Source: Lentisphaerae bacterium GWF2_50_93
GTDB lineage: Bacteria; Verrucomicrobiota; Lentisphaeria; Victivallales; GWF2-50-93
Length of the DNA stretch: 64,000 nt
Direction: 5' to 3'
NCBI GenBank assembly: GCA_001804815.1
Contig: MHBI01000020.1
Coordinates: forward strand, 62,001 to 126,000
The position numbers and the translations under genes are program-made. Of the stretch, positions 25,913 through 35,220 are shown piece by piece. The notes beneath the pieces were generated by a model. The model worked only from the letters and a program-made list of their open reading frames with translations. It had not been told where the DNA came from and did no database searches. The first letter of the stretch is position 1. Every line of letters begins with the position of its first letter.

Positions 25913-26719
25913 TCACCACAATGCATTCACAATATCGACTTCAACTACGGGCTTGTGCCAGTCCCTCACCCACCGCTCCTGTCCAGTCACCTGGATCTTC
26001 TTGTCCTCCCACAGCTTCATGTTCATCTTCCTGCTGTAGACATAGCATATGGGGAAATACTGCCCTTCAGTCCTTGAAGCCACGGCATGCGTCACAAGTC
26101 CCGTGCCCATATCCTGCTGGACAGGCACCAAGACACCTTCATAGGATGCCGCCTTAGGCCCTATGCCCGTAAATGACATTTTTCCGGGTTCGGGATTCTT
26201 CTTTTCCGCGCCTTTTTCATTGCCTTCCTTGTCTTCAGGCGGAACTGCATCATCCTGTTTTTCACCCTTCAATGTTCCGGCCTGCACGGGATCCACTTCG
26301 ACAAAATCAGCATTAACCCATGCAGTCAACCCCTCAAACACGGCGATCCTCATCCATCCTTCCTGGGTGGTATCCAGGACTTCGACCTTGGTACCCTGTT
26401 CTGCAAGCTTTGCGTATGGCGCGCAGGCGACGCTCGGGCCCGTACGGAGATAGGCCTTTTTAGAAACAACCCCGTCCTTCACGAAAGCCGATGAGATCCA
26501 CACCGAGGATTTCTGCGGCGCCATTACCTCGTACCAGCCTTTCTCAAAACTGAGCACGGTCACCTTGTCATTCCGGCTGAGCTGTGCGACGACCGCGTGT
26601 TTCTCCCCGGATTTGACGCGGACATTCAGGACGTTCGCCTTTACTGTTCCCGCTATCTGGTCTGCGCAGAAAACAGTAAATGCCGAAAAAAGTGAAATGA
26701 TGAGAATAATATTTTTCAT
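25913..26719 (-). CDS. secreted protein with two bacterial SH3 domains
   Basis: The 268-residue protein has a signal peptide (MKNIILIISLFSAFTVFCAD). Two SH3-like (SH3b) domains follow at about residues 22-82 (VKANVLNVRVKSGEKHAVVA and GWYEVMAPQ) and 84-145 (KAYLRTGPSVACAPYAKLAE and GWMRIAVFEG). An acidic linker leads to a C-terminal beta domain with YFPICYVYSRKMNMKLWEDK. SH3b domains bind cell-wall or other periplasmic ligands. It follows the GH4 gene by about 95 bases on the same strand, but a shared role with sugar use is not evident. Confidence 0.75.
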   Translation of the reverse strand: MKNIILIISLFSAFTVFCADQIAGTVKANVLNVRVKSGEKHAVVAQLSRNDKVTVLSFEKGWYEVMAPQKSSVWISSAFVKDGVVSKKAYLRTGPSVACAPYAKLAEQGTKVEVLDTTQEGWMRIAVFEGLTAWVNADFVEVDPVQAGTLKGEKQDDAVPPEDKEGNEKGAEKKNPEPGKMSFTGIGPKAASYEGVLVPVQQDMGTGLVTHAVASRTEGQYFPICYVYSRKMNMKLWEDKKIQVTGQERWVRDWHKPVVEVDIVNALW

Positions 26720-26813
26720 GTGCTTAATATACCAATCATACCGATTCATGCAAAATATTTTCTTAAATCCTTCAAGGAACCTTTTTCAAGACCCGTCCTG
26801 CGGAATCCCCAAA

Positions 26814-28109
26814 TCACCATTTTCCACCGTGATATTCCTTGTTCGCTTCAAAAAGCTCATTGAACATCTTTTCGATCTCAGGGAGAGTCAGGATTGCTCC
26901 GGTGAGCGGATCCGCCTGCATTGCCTGGCGCAGCAGCGTCCTGTCCCTTGTCAGCACACCCTGGACTGCCATTTCATCAAGGCATATATGTGGCAGCATG
27001 ACTGCGGCAAGCTGTGGAGGAATCTCACCCGCCGCACATGGGAGCACGCCGTTGCGGCCGACCAGGCACGGCACTTCGACTATTGCATTCGCAGGAAGAT
27101 TCGAGATCAGCCCCCTGTTCGGGAAATTGCCATAGACTTCAAGCAGCGATCCGGTCTCGATGGAGTGGATTATCTTCACACCGTATTCATGGCTCCGTTC
27201 ATAGCTGATCGGCATAGTGCCCTTGATCTGCGCTGTGACCTCTTTCTTCTTCCTCCTGAAATTCTCGGAATCGATCCTGTAGCCGCCACCGACATCTGCG
27301 GCGTAGTGCTCCGCCCTCTTCCTGTCCTTCAGGAACCACTGGTAGTATTCCGGCTGATGGAGCGGCCCCTCCGCCGGGAAATATCCAAGGTATTTCACCA
27401 GTTCAAAACGCGGCTTCTCGATTGGCCTCTCCTTTACGATCCGTTCACCAGCGGCCCTGAGCGCCGGATACAGATCACGCCCCTTGTGCTCAAGCTTCAG
27501 GTAGAAGTTCCTGTGGTTTATGCCGGCGGCGAAATAATCGATCTCCTCCGGCTTGATGCCGAGCCATGGCCCGAGACACCACCCGATCGAACCCTGTATG
27601 CTGTGGCATAGCCCGACTGTCCTGCGATGTCCGCAGAGGTTGAGCACCTTCGTGTTCATTGTCATCGGATTGGAGTAGTTCAGGATCCAGGCGCCAGGAC
27701 AGACCTCTTTTGCATTCTCAGCCAGCTTTTTAAGGACCGGCGCGGTGCGGAGTATACGCATGATCCCGCCAGGCCCGGTGGTGTCGCTCACCGTCTGGAA
27801 AATCCCGTATTTCTTCGGGATACCGACATCGGCCTTGTAGCAGTCATAGCCGCCGACCATTATCGATATGATCACGTAGTCTGCCCCGTCCAGCGCCCTC
27901 CTCTGGTCCGTTGTCGCCGCGACCCTGGCCGGTAGCTTACGGTCTGAGACGATCTTCTCGAGAAGGCGTCTTGAGAGCTCAAGCCTTTCCTTGTCGATAT
28001 CCATGAGCGTTATCAGTGTGTCCTGAAGTTCCTCATAGCTGAAAAGATCCACCAGCAATTCCCTTATGAACTTTGCGCTTCCTCCGCCAATAAATGCTAT
28101 CTTCCTCAT
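26814..28109 (-). CDS. GH4 family glycosidase (alpha-galactosidase/galacturonidase-like)
   Basis: GH4 enzymes use NAD and a divalent metal to cleave glycosides by transient oxidation at C3. The 431-residue protein has a Rossmann start (IAFIGGGSAKF) and the metal site C168-H169 in GLCHSIQG with H199 in GINHRNFY. Cys-His-Ser at this site is the alpha-galactosidase/alpha-galacturonidase subtype. The ATG at 28109 has AAGGAG upstream. The gene is last in a run of regulator, two dehydrogenases and GH4, pointing to use of an alpha-linked sugar or uronide. No signal peptide is present, so the substrate enters as a disaccharide or oligosaccharide. Confidence 0.88.
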   Translation of the reverse strand: MRKIAFIGGGSAKFIRELLVDLFSYEELQDTLITLMDIDKERLELSRRLLEKIVSDRKLPARVAATTDQRRALDGADYVIISIMVGGYDCYKADVGIPKKYGIFQTVSDTTGPGGIMRILRTAPVLKKLAENAKEVCPGAWILNYSNPMTMNTKVLNLCGHRRTVGLCHSIQGSIGWCLGPWLGIKPEEIDYFAAGINHRNFYLKLEHKGRDLYPALRAAGERIVKERPIEKPRFELVKYLGYFPAEGPLHQPEYYQWFLKDRKRAEHYAADVGGGYRIDSENFRRKKKEVTAQIKGTMPISYERSHEYGVKIIHSIETGSLLEVYGNFPNRGLISNLPANAIVEVPCLVGRNGVLPCAAGEIPPQLAAVMLPHICLDEMAVQGVLTRDRTLLRQAMQADPLTGAILTLPEIEKMFNELFEANKEYHGGKW

Positions 28110-28120
28110 TTCCTGACTCC

Positions 28121-29089
28121 TTATTGCCATTTCAAAAGTGTTTTCATTGAACTTCTTGATTCTCTCGCCTCCGTCATCGCCTTCTCGAAATCCGCGGCCT
28201 TGTAGACTCCGCTCATTATCTTCCCGAGCGGAATTTCACCTCCAGCTGCAATTTCGACCGCCTCCGGCCAGGCGCCTGCGCTGGCGTTGCTTCCTATGAG
28301 CTCGAACTCCTTGTGGAGGAATTCCTGGAGGATGATTTCCGAACGCACATCGACGTAGTTTCCAATCAGAAGTATTTTAGCCCCGTTCGCGCCTGTCCTG
28401 GAAACCAGAGGGATCGCGTCTGCGGATTTCGCGGCCTCTATGATCGAAGCAAAGGGTTTCAGCCTCTGTGAGGCGACATACTCCGAAAGGGATTTGCCTG
28501 CGTCATGGTAGTTGAGGATCCTTGAAGCCCCGGTTTCGATCGCAAGCTTCAGCCTCGCCTCCCTGCCCCCGATGACAGTCACATCCTCAACGCCATGGCG
28601 TTTCATCAGCATGAGCATCAGCAGGCCGATAGGTCCGTCCCCGATGATCAGCGCCGGTCCTGCGGTCGGATTAAGCCTCCTGATTCCCCTTACCGCAACA
28701 GCCAGCGGCTCCATAAGCGCCGCCATCTCCATGCTGAAGCCTTTCGGCAGCGGGATTATTTTTTCCGCTTCAGTTATGAAATACTCGCCGTATCCTCCCG
28801 GATGCTCAAACCCCACCTCCCCTCCATCCTTCAGTACATTTTCAGCCACGCATGGCGTGCCGAGCATGGACCTGTCGACTCCAGCGCCGCACTCATCGAC
28901 GAATCCGGACCATTCATGACCAAGCACCTGCGGATATCTGCCTCTTGACCATCCATCTATCATCTCCAGATCGGAGGCGCAGACGCCGCAGACGGCGGAA
29001 CGTATCAGGACTTCCCCCGCAGCTGGAACCGGCTTGGGAATATCGGTAAATTTCAACTCTCCCCTGGCGGTGTTCAGTATGGCCTTCAT
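28121..29089 (-). CDS. medium-chain zinc-type dehydrogenase lacking the structural zinc cluster
   Basis: The 322-residue protein belongs to the medium-chain alcohol/polyol dehydrogenases. Catalytic-zinc ligands are present as VCGVCASDLEM, GHEWSG and a following Glu/Asp region. A nucleotide-binding fold with ALIIGDGPIGLLMLMLMKRHG follows. The four-Cys structural zinc loop found in the neighbour is missing: only one Cys remains in GTPCVAENV. The start ATG overlaps the stop of the upstream dehydrogenase (ATGA), so the two are co-translated. The open frame extends upstream, but that part is the neighbour's antisense frame. A role in oxidising a sugar alcohol or sugar is likely. Confidence 0.85.
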   Translation of the reverse strand: MKAILNTARGELKFTDIPKPVPAAGEVLIRSAVCGVCASDLEMIDGWSRGRYPQVLGHEWSGFVDECGAGVDRSMLGTPCVAENVLKDGGEVGFEHPGGYGEYFITEAEKIIPLPKGFSMEMAALMEPLAVAVRGIRRLNPTAGPALIIGDGPIGLLMLMLMKRHGVEDVTVIGGREARLKLAIETGASRILNYHDAGKSLSEYVASQRLKPFASIIEAAKSADAIPLVSRTGANGAKILLIGNYVDVRSEIILQEFLHKEFELIGSNASAGAWPEAVEIAAGGEIPLGKIMSGVYKAADFEKAMTEARESRSSMKTLLKWQ

Positions 29090-30111
29090 GGAAGCACCAT
29101 CACCTTGTTTCTTTCTGGCTGCCCCATGGCATCCATCGCCCTGCCTATCTCTTTCAGCGGGAATCTGTGTGAGATTATCTTCCCGGGATCCACGACTCCT
29201 CGTTCCATCAGCATTATCGCCTTCTGCATCGACAGGGGGTTGCATCCGAAACTGGCGTCCATGCGCCCTTCCAGGAAATGCGTGAGACCGCCGTCGAGTT
29301 CGAATTTCTCATGGGTCGTTATGCCGAAAATGTTCCACCTGGTCCCACGCCTGCGCAGATCCCTGGTCAGTTCGACAGCCTGGATCGGCCCGGCCGCTTC
29401 GACCACGAGATCAGGTCCGTCAGGAATGATCTTCTTCACTTCTTCGATGGCATTCTTCGGGGAGATCGCATGTGTCGCGCCAAGCTGCATTGCATTCTTC
29501 CTGGCGTAGTCGCTGGAATCGATCGCGATCAGCCTTCCTGCTCCGGCGGCTTTTGCAACCATCATGCAGAGAAGCCCTATTCCTCCGACCCCTATTATGA
29601 TCACATCGTCGCCGACCTTCATCTCACTGTAGCTGATCACGCCTTTCCAGGCGCCGGAGAGAGGTTCGGTCAGGGCTGCCGCTTCGAAGGAGATGTTCTT
29701 AGGCTTGTGGAACACCGAAGAGACGCGGGTCTTCATGTATTCGGCGAAGGCGCCAGGCCATACATCATCCACCCCGTCCCCGCCGGTGGTGAACGCATTC
29801 CGGCAATAATGGGTGTTGCCAACACGGCAATGCGGGCATACCCCGCAGAACCCTGACGGCTGTACGATCACTTCGTCCCCCGACTTGAAGGCCGTAACGG
29901 CTGAACCGACTTCAGTGACGACGCCGGAAGCCTCGTGCCCGGCGATGAACGGAAAGCCGACATTCCTCCTGATCCCCTTGATGGCCTTGTAGTCGGTGGC
30001 GCAGACGCCGCAGGCCTTGACCCTGAGCACCACCTCGTCCATTCCCGGTTTCGGCATCGGAACATCTTCGAGCACAAGATTGTTGAAATCCTTCAATACT
30101 GCTGCAAGCAT
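29086..30111 (-). CDS. zinc-dependent alcohol/threonine-type dehydrogenase
   Basis: The 341-residue protein has catalytic-zinc residues in ACGVCATDYKAIKG and GHEASGVV, and the structural zinc loop CGVCPHCRVGNTHYC. The Rossmann motif is IIIGVGGIGLLCMMVAKAAG. It resembles sorbitol, threonine or sugar dehydrogenases. It follows the FadR-type regulator by 17 bases and overlaps the next dehydrogenase gene by four bases. Substrate specificity cannot be read from sequence; context suggests a sugar or sugar acid released by the GH4 enzyme. Confidence 0.88.
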   Translation of the reverse strand: MLAAVLKDFNNLVLEDVPMPKPGMDEVVLRVKACGVCATDYKAIKGIRRNVGFPFIAGHEASGVVTEVGSAVTAFKSGDEVIVQPSGFCGVCPHCRVGNTHYCRNAFTTGGDGVDDVWPGAFAEYMKTRVSSVFHKPKNISFEAAALTEPLSGAWKGVISYSEMKVGDDVIIIGVGGIGLLCMMVAKAAGAGRLIAIDSSDYARKNAMQLGATHAISPKNAIEEVKKIIPDGPDLVVEAAGPIQAVELTRDLRRRGTRWNIFGITTHEKFELDGGLTHFLEGRMDASFGCNPLSMQKAIMLMERGVVDPGKIISHRFPLKEIGRAMDAMGQPERNKVMVLP

Positions 30112-30128
30112 GTTTTCCTCCTGACACT

Positions 30129-30872
30129 TTATTTTTTAGAATTAAATTGCCTTTTATCTGTTTCAATTCCGAGATCATCAGCCGTTGCTTCGAGATGCCT
30201 GGACATGATCGCGGCCGCCCCTTTCGGATCCTTCCTCATGATCGCGTCAAGTATCGCCCTATGCGTCTCAAACGTCTTCCTGGCCGCCGCTATGCTCTTG
30301 AACGATATCTTCCTGCTCTTGTAGAGCTGGGAGTTGAAGGGGCTCAGCACAAGAGGATATATCCTGTTCGGACATGCGTCGATTATGATCTGGTGGAACT
30401 CATAGTCGAGATCAATGTGCGAACTCTTCCTGTTGAAGTTTCGCTCCACCTCGTCGAGGTTCTTCTGCAGCCTGGCGAGAAGGTCTTCCTCATGGTGTCC
30501 TGCTACAAGCTCCACGATCTCCACTTCAATCAGGAGCCTCAGCTGGTGCAGTTCCTCCAGGCTGATGGCTCCGGACTTGCCGAGGAACTCTATGATCGGC
30601 TCATTGCATGTGAAAGTGGGTTTTGTGACCATCGTCCCATTGCCCCTTTCAATACGCAGGAACCCGAAGATCTCGAGCTGCTTGACCGCTTCACGGAACG
30701 CGACCCGCGAAACACTGAGCCGCCTGCACATCTCGTTCTCGGGGGGCATCAGCCTGTCGACCGGCAGCCTGCCATCCAGCATTGCATCGATCAGTTCATA
30801 GACGACTACCTGCTTGACTGACTTCTGCTGACGGTTCGCAGACCACAGATTTGCTTTTTCCTTATTAGACAT
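30129..30872 (-). CDS. GntR-family (FadR subfamily) transcription regulator
   Basis: The 247-residue protein has an N-terminal winged helix (about residues 16-85) with LMPPENEMCRRLSVSRVAFR and EAVKQLEIFGFLRIERGNGT. A helical FCD effector domain follows, with the likely metal-binding residues in HIDLDYEFHQIIID and ETHRAILDAI. FadR-type FCD regulators often sense organic acids or sugar acids. It is the first gene of the run with two dehydrogenases and a GH4 glycosidase, so it probably controls that operon and itself. Confidence 0.92.
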   Translation of the reverse strand: MSNKEKANLWSANRQQKSVKQVVVYELIDAMLDGRLPVDRLMPPENEMCRRLSVSRVAFREAVKQLEIFGFLRIERGNGTMVTKPTFTCNEPIIEFLGKSGAISLEELHQLRLLIEVEIVELVAGHHEEDLLARLQKNLDEVERNFNRKSSHIDLDYEFHQIIIDACPNRIYPLVLSPFNSQLYKSRKISFKSIAAARKTFETHRAILDAIMRKDPKGAAAIMSRHLEATADDLGIETDKRQFNSKK

Positions 30873-31032
30873 AAGACGTATGATGTCTCCCTTTTTTTAT
30901 AAATTATCCCGGCTTCTATTTATGTCAAACACTATTTTAAGATTTCTATATCTTCTTGATTTTTCACGCGGGCCTGATTATCTTCATAGCAGTATAATAA
31001 GAAAAAATCCCTATCAATCAGATGGCGAGCGT

Positions 31033-31983
31033 ATGGATAATAACAGGGTAATAGCCGGTCTCCTGAGGCAAATTGGCGCCCTGCATGAAGAGAAAGGCGT
31101 TCCGTTCAAGCCTGCTGCATACCGTCACGCCGCCCAGGTAATCGAGGATCTCCCAAGGGATGTTTCGACCTGCGTTGGCAAGAAGGAGCTGATGAAGCTT
31201 CCCGGGATCGGAGATGCGATTGCAGACAAGATCCTGGAGTATCTGGAAACAGGAAAGATCGAAGCGCTCCAGAAACTCATTAAGAAACAGGGCGGCCTCC
31301 CGGCTGAACTGATGCAGGTTGAAGACCTTGGCCCAAAGCGCGTGCGCCAACTCCAGAAGGAGCTTGGAGTCACGACTGTCCCCGCGCTCATCAAGGCCGC
31401 ACGGGAAGGGAAACTGCGCCTGCTCCCAGGCTTCAGCGAGCAGATGGAAATGAAGATACTTGAGAATGCCGGGCGCGTGACCGAGTGCAACACGCGATTC
31501 CCCCGCAGGGACATCATTAAGGATGTCGAAATGCTGCTAAAGACAATCCGTGCATTGCCTGATACCGCACGGTGCGAGGCCGCAGGCTCCTATCGCCGCA
31601 AAAAAGAGACTATAGGCGATGTTGATATCCTGGTCGTTGCGAATCCGGTGAAAAAAGTGTCCGCCGCAATCTGCAGGCTTCCATCTGTACGGGACGTTGT
31701 CGCACACGGCGTCACGAAGCTTTCCTTCGACTTGAAATCAGGTCTTCGCGTCGACGTCCGCCTGGTTGATGAAAACCAGTGGGGTGCCGCCCTGCTCTAC
31801 TTCACAGGTCCGAAGGAGCACAATATCGCTCTTAGGAAACGTGCGATTGCCAAAGGATGGAAACTGAATGAATACGGCCTATACAACGGGGATGAGATCA
31901 TCGCCCAGCGGGAGGAGAAGGATGTCTATGAAGCACTAGGCCTGAAATTCTACGAGCCCCATGCCCGTTCGGAAATGCTATGA
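31033..31983 (+). CDS. polX: family X DNA polymerase (PolX) without PHP exonuclease domain
   Basis: The 316-residue protein contains the 8-kDa helix-hairpin-helix region (AYRHAAQVIEDLP and LMKLPGIGDAIADKILEYLE), fingers, and palm. The metal-binding aspartates are in GSYRRKKETIGDVDILV and SGLRVDVRLVD. The thumb ends at DVYEALGLKFYEP. It stops where bacterial PolX normally continues into a PHP phosphoesterase domain of about 250 residues; none follows. It therefore resembles a stand-alone pol-beta. The ATG at 31033 is chosen because the polymerase fold begins there; upstream open frame is not family-like. A gap-filling role in base-excision repair is likely. Confidence 0.87.
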   Translation: MDNNRVIAGLLRQIGALHEEKGVPFKPAAYRHAAQVIEDLPRDVSTCVGKKELMKLPGIGDAIADKILEYLETGKIEALQKLIKKQGGLPAELMQVEDLGPKRVRQLQKELGVTTVPALIKAAREGKLRLLPGFSEQMEMKILENAGRVTECNTRFPRRDIIKDVEMLLKTIRALPDTARCEAAGSYRRKKETIGDVDILVVANPVKKVSAAICRLPSVRDVVAHGVTKLSFDLKSGLRVDVRLVDENQWGAALLYFTGPKEHNIALRKRAIAKGWKLNEYGLYNGDEIIAQREEKDVYEALGLKFYEPHARSEML

Positions 31984-32176
31984 CCATCTGCGCCGTGACA
32001 TGTCACTACCCAGTTTCGTTCGACCGGATGCGTTTCCCAGGACTGCAGGGTTGTTGAAATCCGTCAATTGCAAATGCACATCGAATTAGCTATATTGAAG
32101 AAAAATTTAAACCTAAATCTGATGAAAAAATATCAGGACGGATGCCTGGTAAAAAAAACAAGCAGGGACGACGCCT

Positions 32177-33028
32177 ATGAAAAATACCGGGGTCACAATC
32201 AGGACGATGACTCGGCTTGAAGTGGATATCGCCATCGCCTGGGCTGCGGCAGAAGGATGGAACCCGGGCATTCATGACGCTGACAGCTTTTATGCCGCCG
32301 ACCCAAACGGATTTTTCCTGGCTGAATTGAACGGTGAACCTGCTGGATGCATTTCAGCGGTCGCCTATGATGACACTTTCGGTTTCCTTGGATTTTACAT
32401 CGTACGCAAGGATTTAAGGAACCAGGGAATAGGCATGAAACTCTGGCAGACGGCTATAAGCTACATGGGAAATCGAACTGTCGGAGGTGACGGCGTAGTG
32501 GCAATGCTGGAGAAATATGAGAATTGCGGTTTCCATATAACCCATCGAAATGCCAGATATGAAGGGATTGGAACCGAGTCGGAATCCTCGTCTGACTCAA
32601 CTCTTGCCGACCTGCGCGAACTTCCATGCGCAGAACTTTTCCGCTATGACAGACGTTTTTTTCCGGCTCCCCGCAGCGAGTTCCTGAAAAGCTGGATCAA
32701 CCAGGCAGGCAGTCATTCCATGGCGGCGATGGATGGAAGTCGTATTGCCGGCTATGGGGTGATCCGTCAGTGCAAAAGGGGATTCAAGATCGCTCCGGTA
32801 TTCGCCGACACACCGGCAATAGCTGAAACTCTCTTCACAAAGCTGTCCTCGTTCGCAGTCGGCGAACCTGTGTTCCTCGATATTCCAGCCTGCAATCAAG
32901 CAGCCCTTGAACTGGTCGAACGTCACGGGATGACAAAGGTATTTGAAACCGCCAGGATATACAAGGGTACTCCGCCCTCATTGCCTCTCGACAATATCTA
33001 CGGCATAACCAGCTTTGAGCTTGGCTGA
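32177..33028 (+). CDS. GNAT N-acetyltransferase with two tandem GNAT-like domains
   Basis: The 283-residue protein has an N-terminal GNAT domain over about residues 5-140. Acetyl-CoA binding segments are in FLGFYIVRKDLRNQGIGMKL. A C-terminal half of about 120 residues (from FLKSWINQAG) resembles the second domain of YitH-like acetyltransferases. The substrate is unknown. The start is the ATG at 32177 with a weak AGGGA upstream. It is a single gene between polX and the dehydratase activase on the other strand. Confidence 0.82.
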   Translation: MKNTGVTIRTMTRLEVDIAIAWAAAEGWNPGIHDADSFYAADPNGFFLAELNGEPAGCISAVAYDDTFGFLGFYIVRKDLRNQGIGMKLWQTAISYMGNRTVGGDGVVAMLEKYENCGFHITHRNARYEGIGTESESSSDSTLADLRELPCAELFRYDRRFFPAPRSEFLKSWINQAGSHSMAAMDGSRIAGYGVIRQCKRGFKIAPVFADTPAIAETLFTKLSSFAVGEPVFLDIPACNQAALELVERHGMTKVFETARIYKGTPPSLPLDNIYGITSFELG

Positions 33029-33126
33029 GTCTTTCGACACTGTCAGAAAACACCGCAACACACCGGCGGGAATTGTTCAAATGGAGGCTGAACAGCAGCA
33101 GGCCTTTTTGAACCTTGTTCGTCTTT

Positions 33127-33912
33127 TCATCTCCTGCCGGCCAGGATCGCTGCTCCAAGGGCTCCGGTGATCTGTGGATTTGCAGGGATAACAATCTTCG
33201 AACCTGTCTCCTGCTCCAACGCCTCCGCGACTCCGTTGATCATCGCGACTCCGCCAGTGAAGACAATGTCCTTCGAGGTAAAGGATTTTCCCATCAGCGA
33301 GACGACGCGCTTGGCGACGGAAACGAAAACCCCCTTGAGCAGCTTCTCCACAGGCACTTCATTCTGGAGCAGCCCCACGATCTCGGATTCCGCGAATACC
33401 GCACACATCGAATTGATCTCGCAGCCTGACACCTTCCTGAACGACATCTTCGAGATGTCCTCGATCTTTATATCAAGGATGTCTGACACCATCTCTATGA
33501 AGCGGCCGGTTCCTGCGGCACAGCGGTCGTTCATCCCGAAATCCACGACCTTCCCGCCGGGAAGCATCTTGATCACCTTGGAATCCTGACCGCCAATATC
33601 GATCACCAGTTCGGCGTCAGGGTAATAATATGCGACGCCTGCGGCATGGCATGCGATCTCGGACACAGCCTCATCGGTACCGGTGAAATGGTTGCGTCCA
33701 TATCCCGTAGAAACCGTCTTGAAGAGCTTGTTCTTCCTGAGCCCGTTCTTCACAAGGAGGTTCTGGTATGCCGACAACGCCCTCTCACGCGGCTTGGCAC
33801 CAGTATTGATCACAATCGAGTCGATGATCTTCCTGCCGTCAAAGAGCACGATGTCTATCGACCTAGCGCCGATATCCACTCCGCATGTTGTCTTGTTCTT
33901 CTTGCTTTTCAT
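33127..33912 (-). CDS. ATP-dependent activase of 2-hydroxyacyl-CoA dehydratase/double-cubane reductases
   Basis: This BadF/BcrA-type activator holds one [4Fe-4S] cluster per dimer and uses ATP to push an electron at very low potential into a partner reductase. The 261-residue protein has the ASKHA nucleotide fold (CGVDIGARSIDIVLFD, VIDIGGQDSKVIKM, FTGGVAM). Its two cluster cysteines are C131 (NDRCAAGTGRF) and C170 (SMCAVFAESE). It is last in a run with three HgdB-type proteins and is their only activator here. The partner could be any or all of them. Confidence 0.93.
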   Translation of the reverse strand: MKSKKNKTTCGVDIGARSIDIVLFDGRKIIDSIVINTGAKPRERALSAYQNLLVKNGLRKNKLFKTVSTGYGRNHFTGTDEAVSEIACHAAGVAYYYPDAELVIDIGGQDSKVIKMLPGGKVVDFGMNDRCAAGTGRFIEMVSDILDIKIEDISKMSFRKVSGCEINSMCAVFAESEIVGLLQNEVPVEKLLKGVFVSVAKRVVSLMGKSFTSKDIVFTGGVAMINGVAEALEQETGSKIVIPANPQITGALGAAILAGRR

Positions 33913-33929
33913 CTGTTGATTCCAAAATT

Positions 33930-33974
33930 AATCCAGCCCACTCATCCAACAATCCACCCATCCATCAATCCATT
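33930..33974 (+). repeat. CATCCA-type array upstream of the activase
   Basis: Units such as ATCCAACAATCCACCCATCC followed by ATCAATCC. Same class as 19298 and 37187. Confidence 0.6.
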
Positions 33975-33981
33975 TTCTTCT

Positions 33982-35115
33982 TCAGCTCCTCGCAATCTCC
34001 AGCAACGCGTTTATCCTGACCTTCAGCTGTTCCCGGTCCGAAGGCGAGTAATCAGTCTCGACCTTGAGGAAGGGAAGCTTCAGCTTGTTCTTCACGAATT
34101 CCCCGACGATGTGGGATTCGACATTATACGTATGGCATGCCTGCCAGATCAGGTCTATCACGGCATCCGGCTTGAAATCTTCTGCGAGTTTCGCAATCAG
34201 CTCGATCCTTCCCCGGTTCGGGGTCAGGCAGGAGCATGGCAGATGGAAATGCCGTCTTGCAATCGCCTCTATCGGATCGCCATCCTCATCAGTCATCTCA
34301 TAAACTGATTTGATGCCGCTGCATGCCTCCTGAACTACGAGCACGCCGCCGCATTCCTCGATTATCTCGATCACCTTTCCTGAGCCTTCGCCAGTAGGAC
34401 ATCCGGTCAGGAGAACTCTCGGTTTGCCGGCCATCTTCCTGCTCTTCCCGCGCTTTTCAACGGCCTCTATGAATTTCTCAAGCATATCCAGATGCCTCTC
34501 GAATCCAGCGACCCTGAATCTTATCAGCGCAAGTTCCAGTCCGGTGACAACTGATGGATTCCTCATCCCAAGGTTGAAGGCCTTCTTGAGAAGGGACCTC
34601 TCCTTGTTCATCAACTTTATCGCCCTGCGGAGATCAGCGTCGGTGATCTTGACCTTGAACTCGGTTTCAAGAGTTTTCCGGAATTTCCTGAGTTCATCGG
34701 TCCAGTGCTTCAGCGCCGACGCCGAATCTGATTTCTGGGTAAGCTCCAGCACTTCGACATGCTTGCGCTGGCCCATGATCTCATACATCTTCTTCTTGCC
34801 GTCGCAAGTGGTCTCCGCCACGATCAGGTCGGCCATCGTCATGAATGGGCAGCTGTCGGTTATGAAATATCCAAACGAGCTTTTTATCAGCGGACAGAGA
34901 TTCGAGGGAAGTATTTTTTCGGCGGCGGCGACAGTGCTGTTGGATGTACCGCAGAGACACACGGGTATCGCACCCGCCGCCAGGATGATCTCGCGCGGAG
35001 TGTATTCGCAGTAGATGCCGACGATCTTACGCCCCCTGCTCTTCTCCTTCTCCACGAACTCGAGCTCATAGTCGATCGCGTTCTCGAAATACTTGAATGG
35101 ATTCTGGTTTTTCAT
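33982..35115 (-). CDS. double-cubane-cluster-type anaerobic reductase (HgdB family)
   Basis: The 377-residue protein is of the 2-hydroxyacyl-CoA dehydratase beta-subunit family (COG1775). Cysteines typical of double-cubane-cluster proteins are visible at AIPVCLCGTS, C74 (SNLCPLIKSSFGY), C89 (TDSCPF), C104 (ETTCDGKKKMYEIMG) and in a C-terminal QEACSGIK. The segment NLCPLIKSS...TTCDGKKK is the hallmark of this subgroup. Partnered with the activase next door, such proteins reduce small, hard-to-reduce molecules; the physiological substrate is unknown. Confidence 0.88.
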   Translation of the reverse strand: MKNQNPFKYFENAIDYELEFVEKEKSRGRKIVGIYCEYTPREIILAAGAIPVCLCGTSNSTVAAAEKILPSNLCPLIKSSFGYFITDSCPFMTMADLIVAETTCDGKKKMYEIMGQRKHVEVLELTQKSDSASALKHWTDELRKFRKTLETEFKVKITDADLRRAIKLMNKERSLLKKAFNLGMRNPSVVTGLELALIRFRVAGFERHLDMLEKFIEAVEKRGKSRKMAGKPRVLLTGCPTGEGSGKVIEIIEECGGVLVVQEACSGIKSVYEMTDEDGDPIEAIARRHFHLPCSCLTPNRGRIELIAKLAEDFKPDAVIDLIWQACHTYNVESHIVGEFVKNKLKLPFLKVETDYSPSDREQLKVRINALLEIARS

Positions 35116-35220
35116 TGTTTATCACAGCACCTATTTAAAAACATGCCTTGCGGCATTAACTACAAACAATGCAATCTCTCTGATTAACTGTTCGTAGTCA
35201 AGCCCGCAAGGGCTGTCTCT

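Noticed and set aside
29090..29245. Upstream extension of the second dehydrogenase
   Set aside because: It lies inside the neighbouring dehydrogenase gene in another frame and has no domain; the ATGA overlap gives the natural start.
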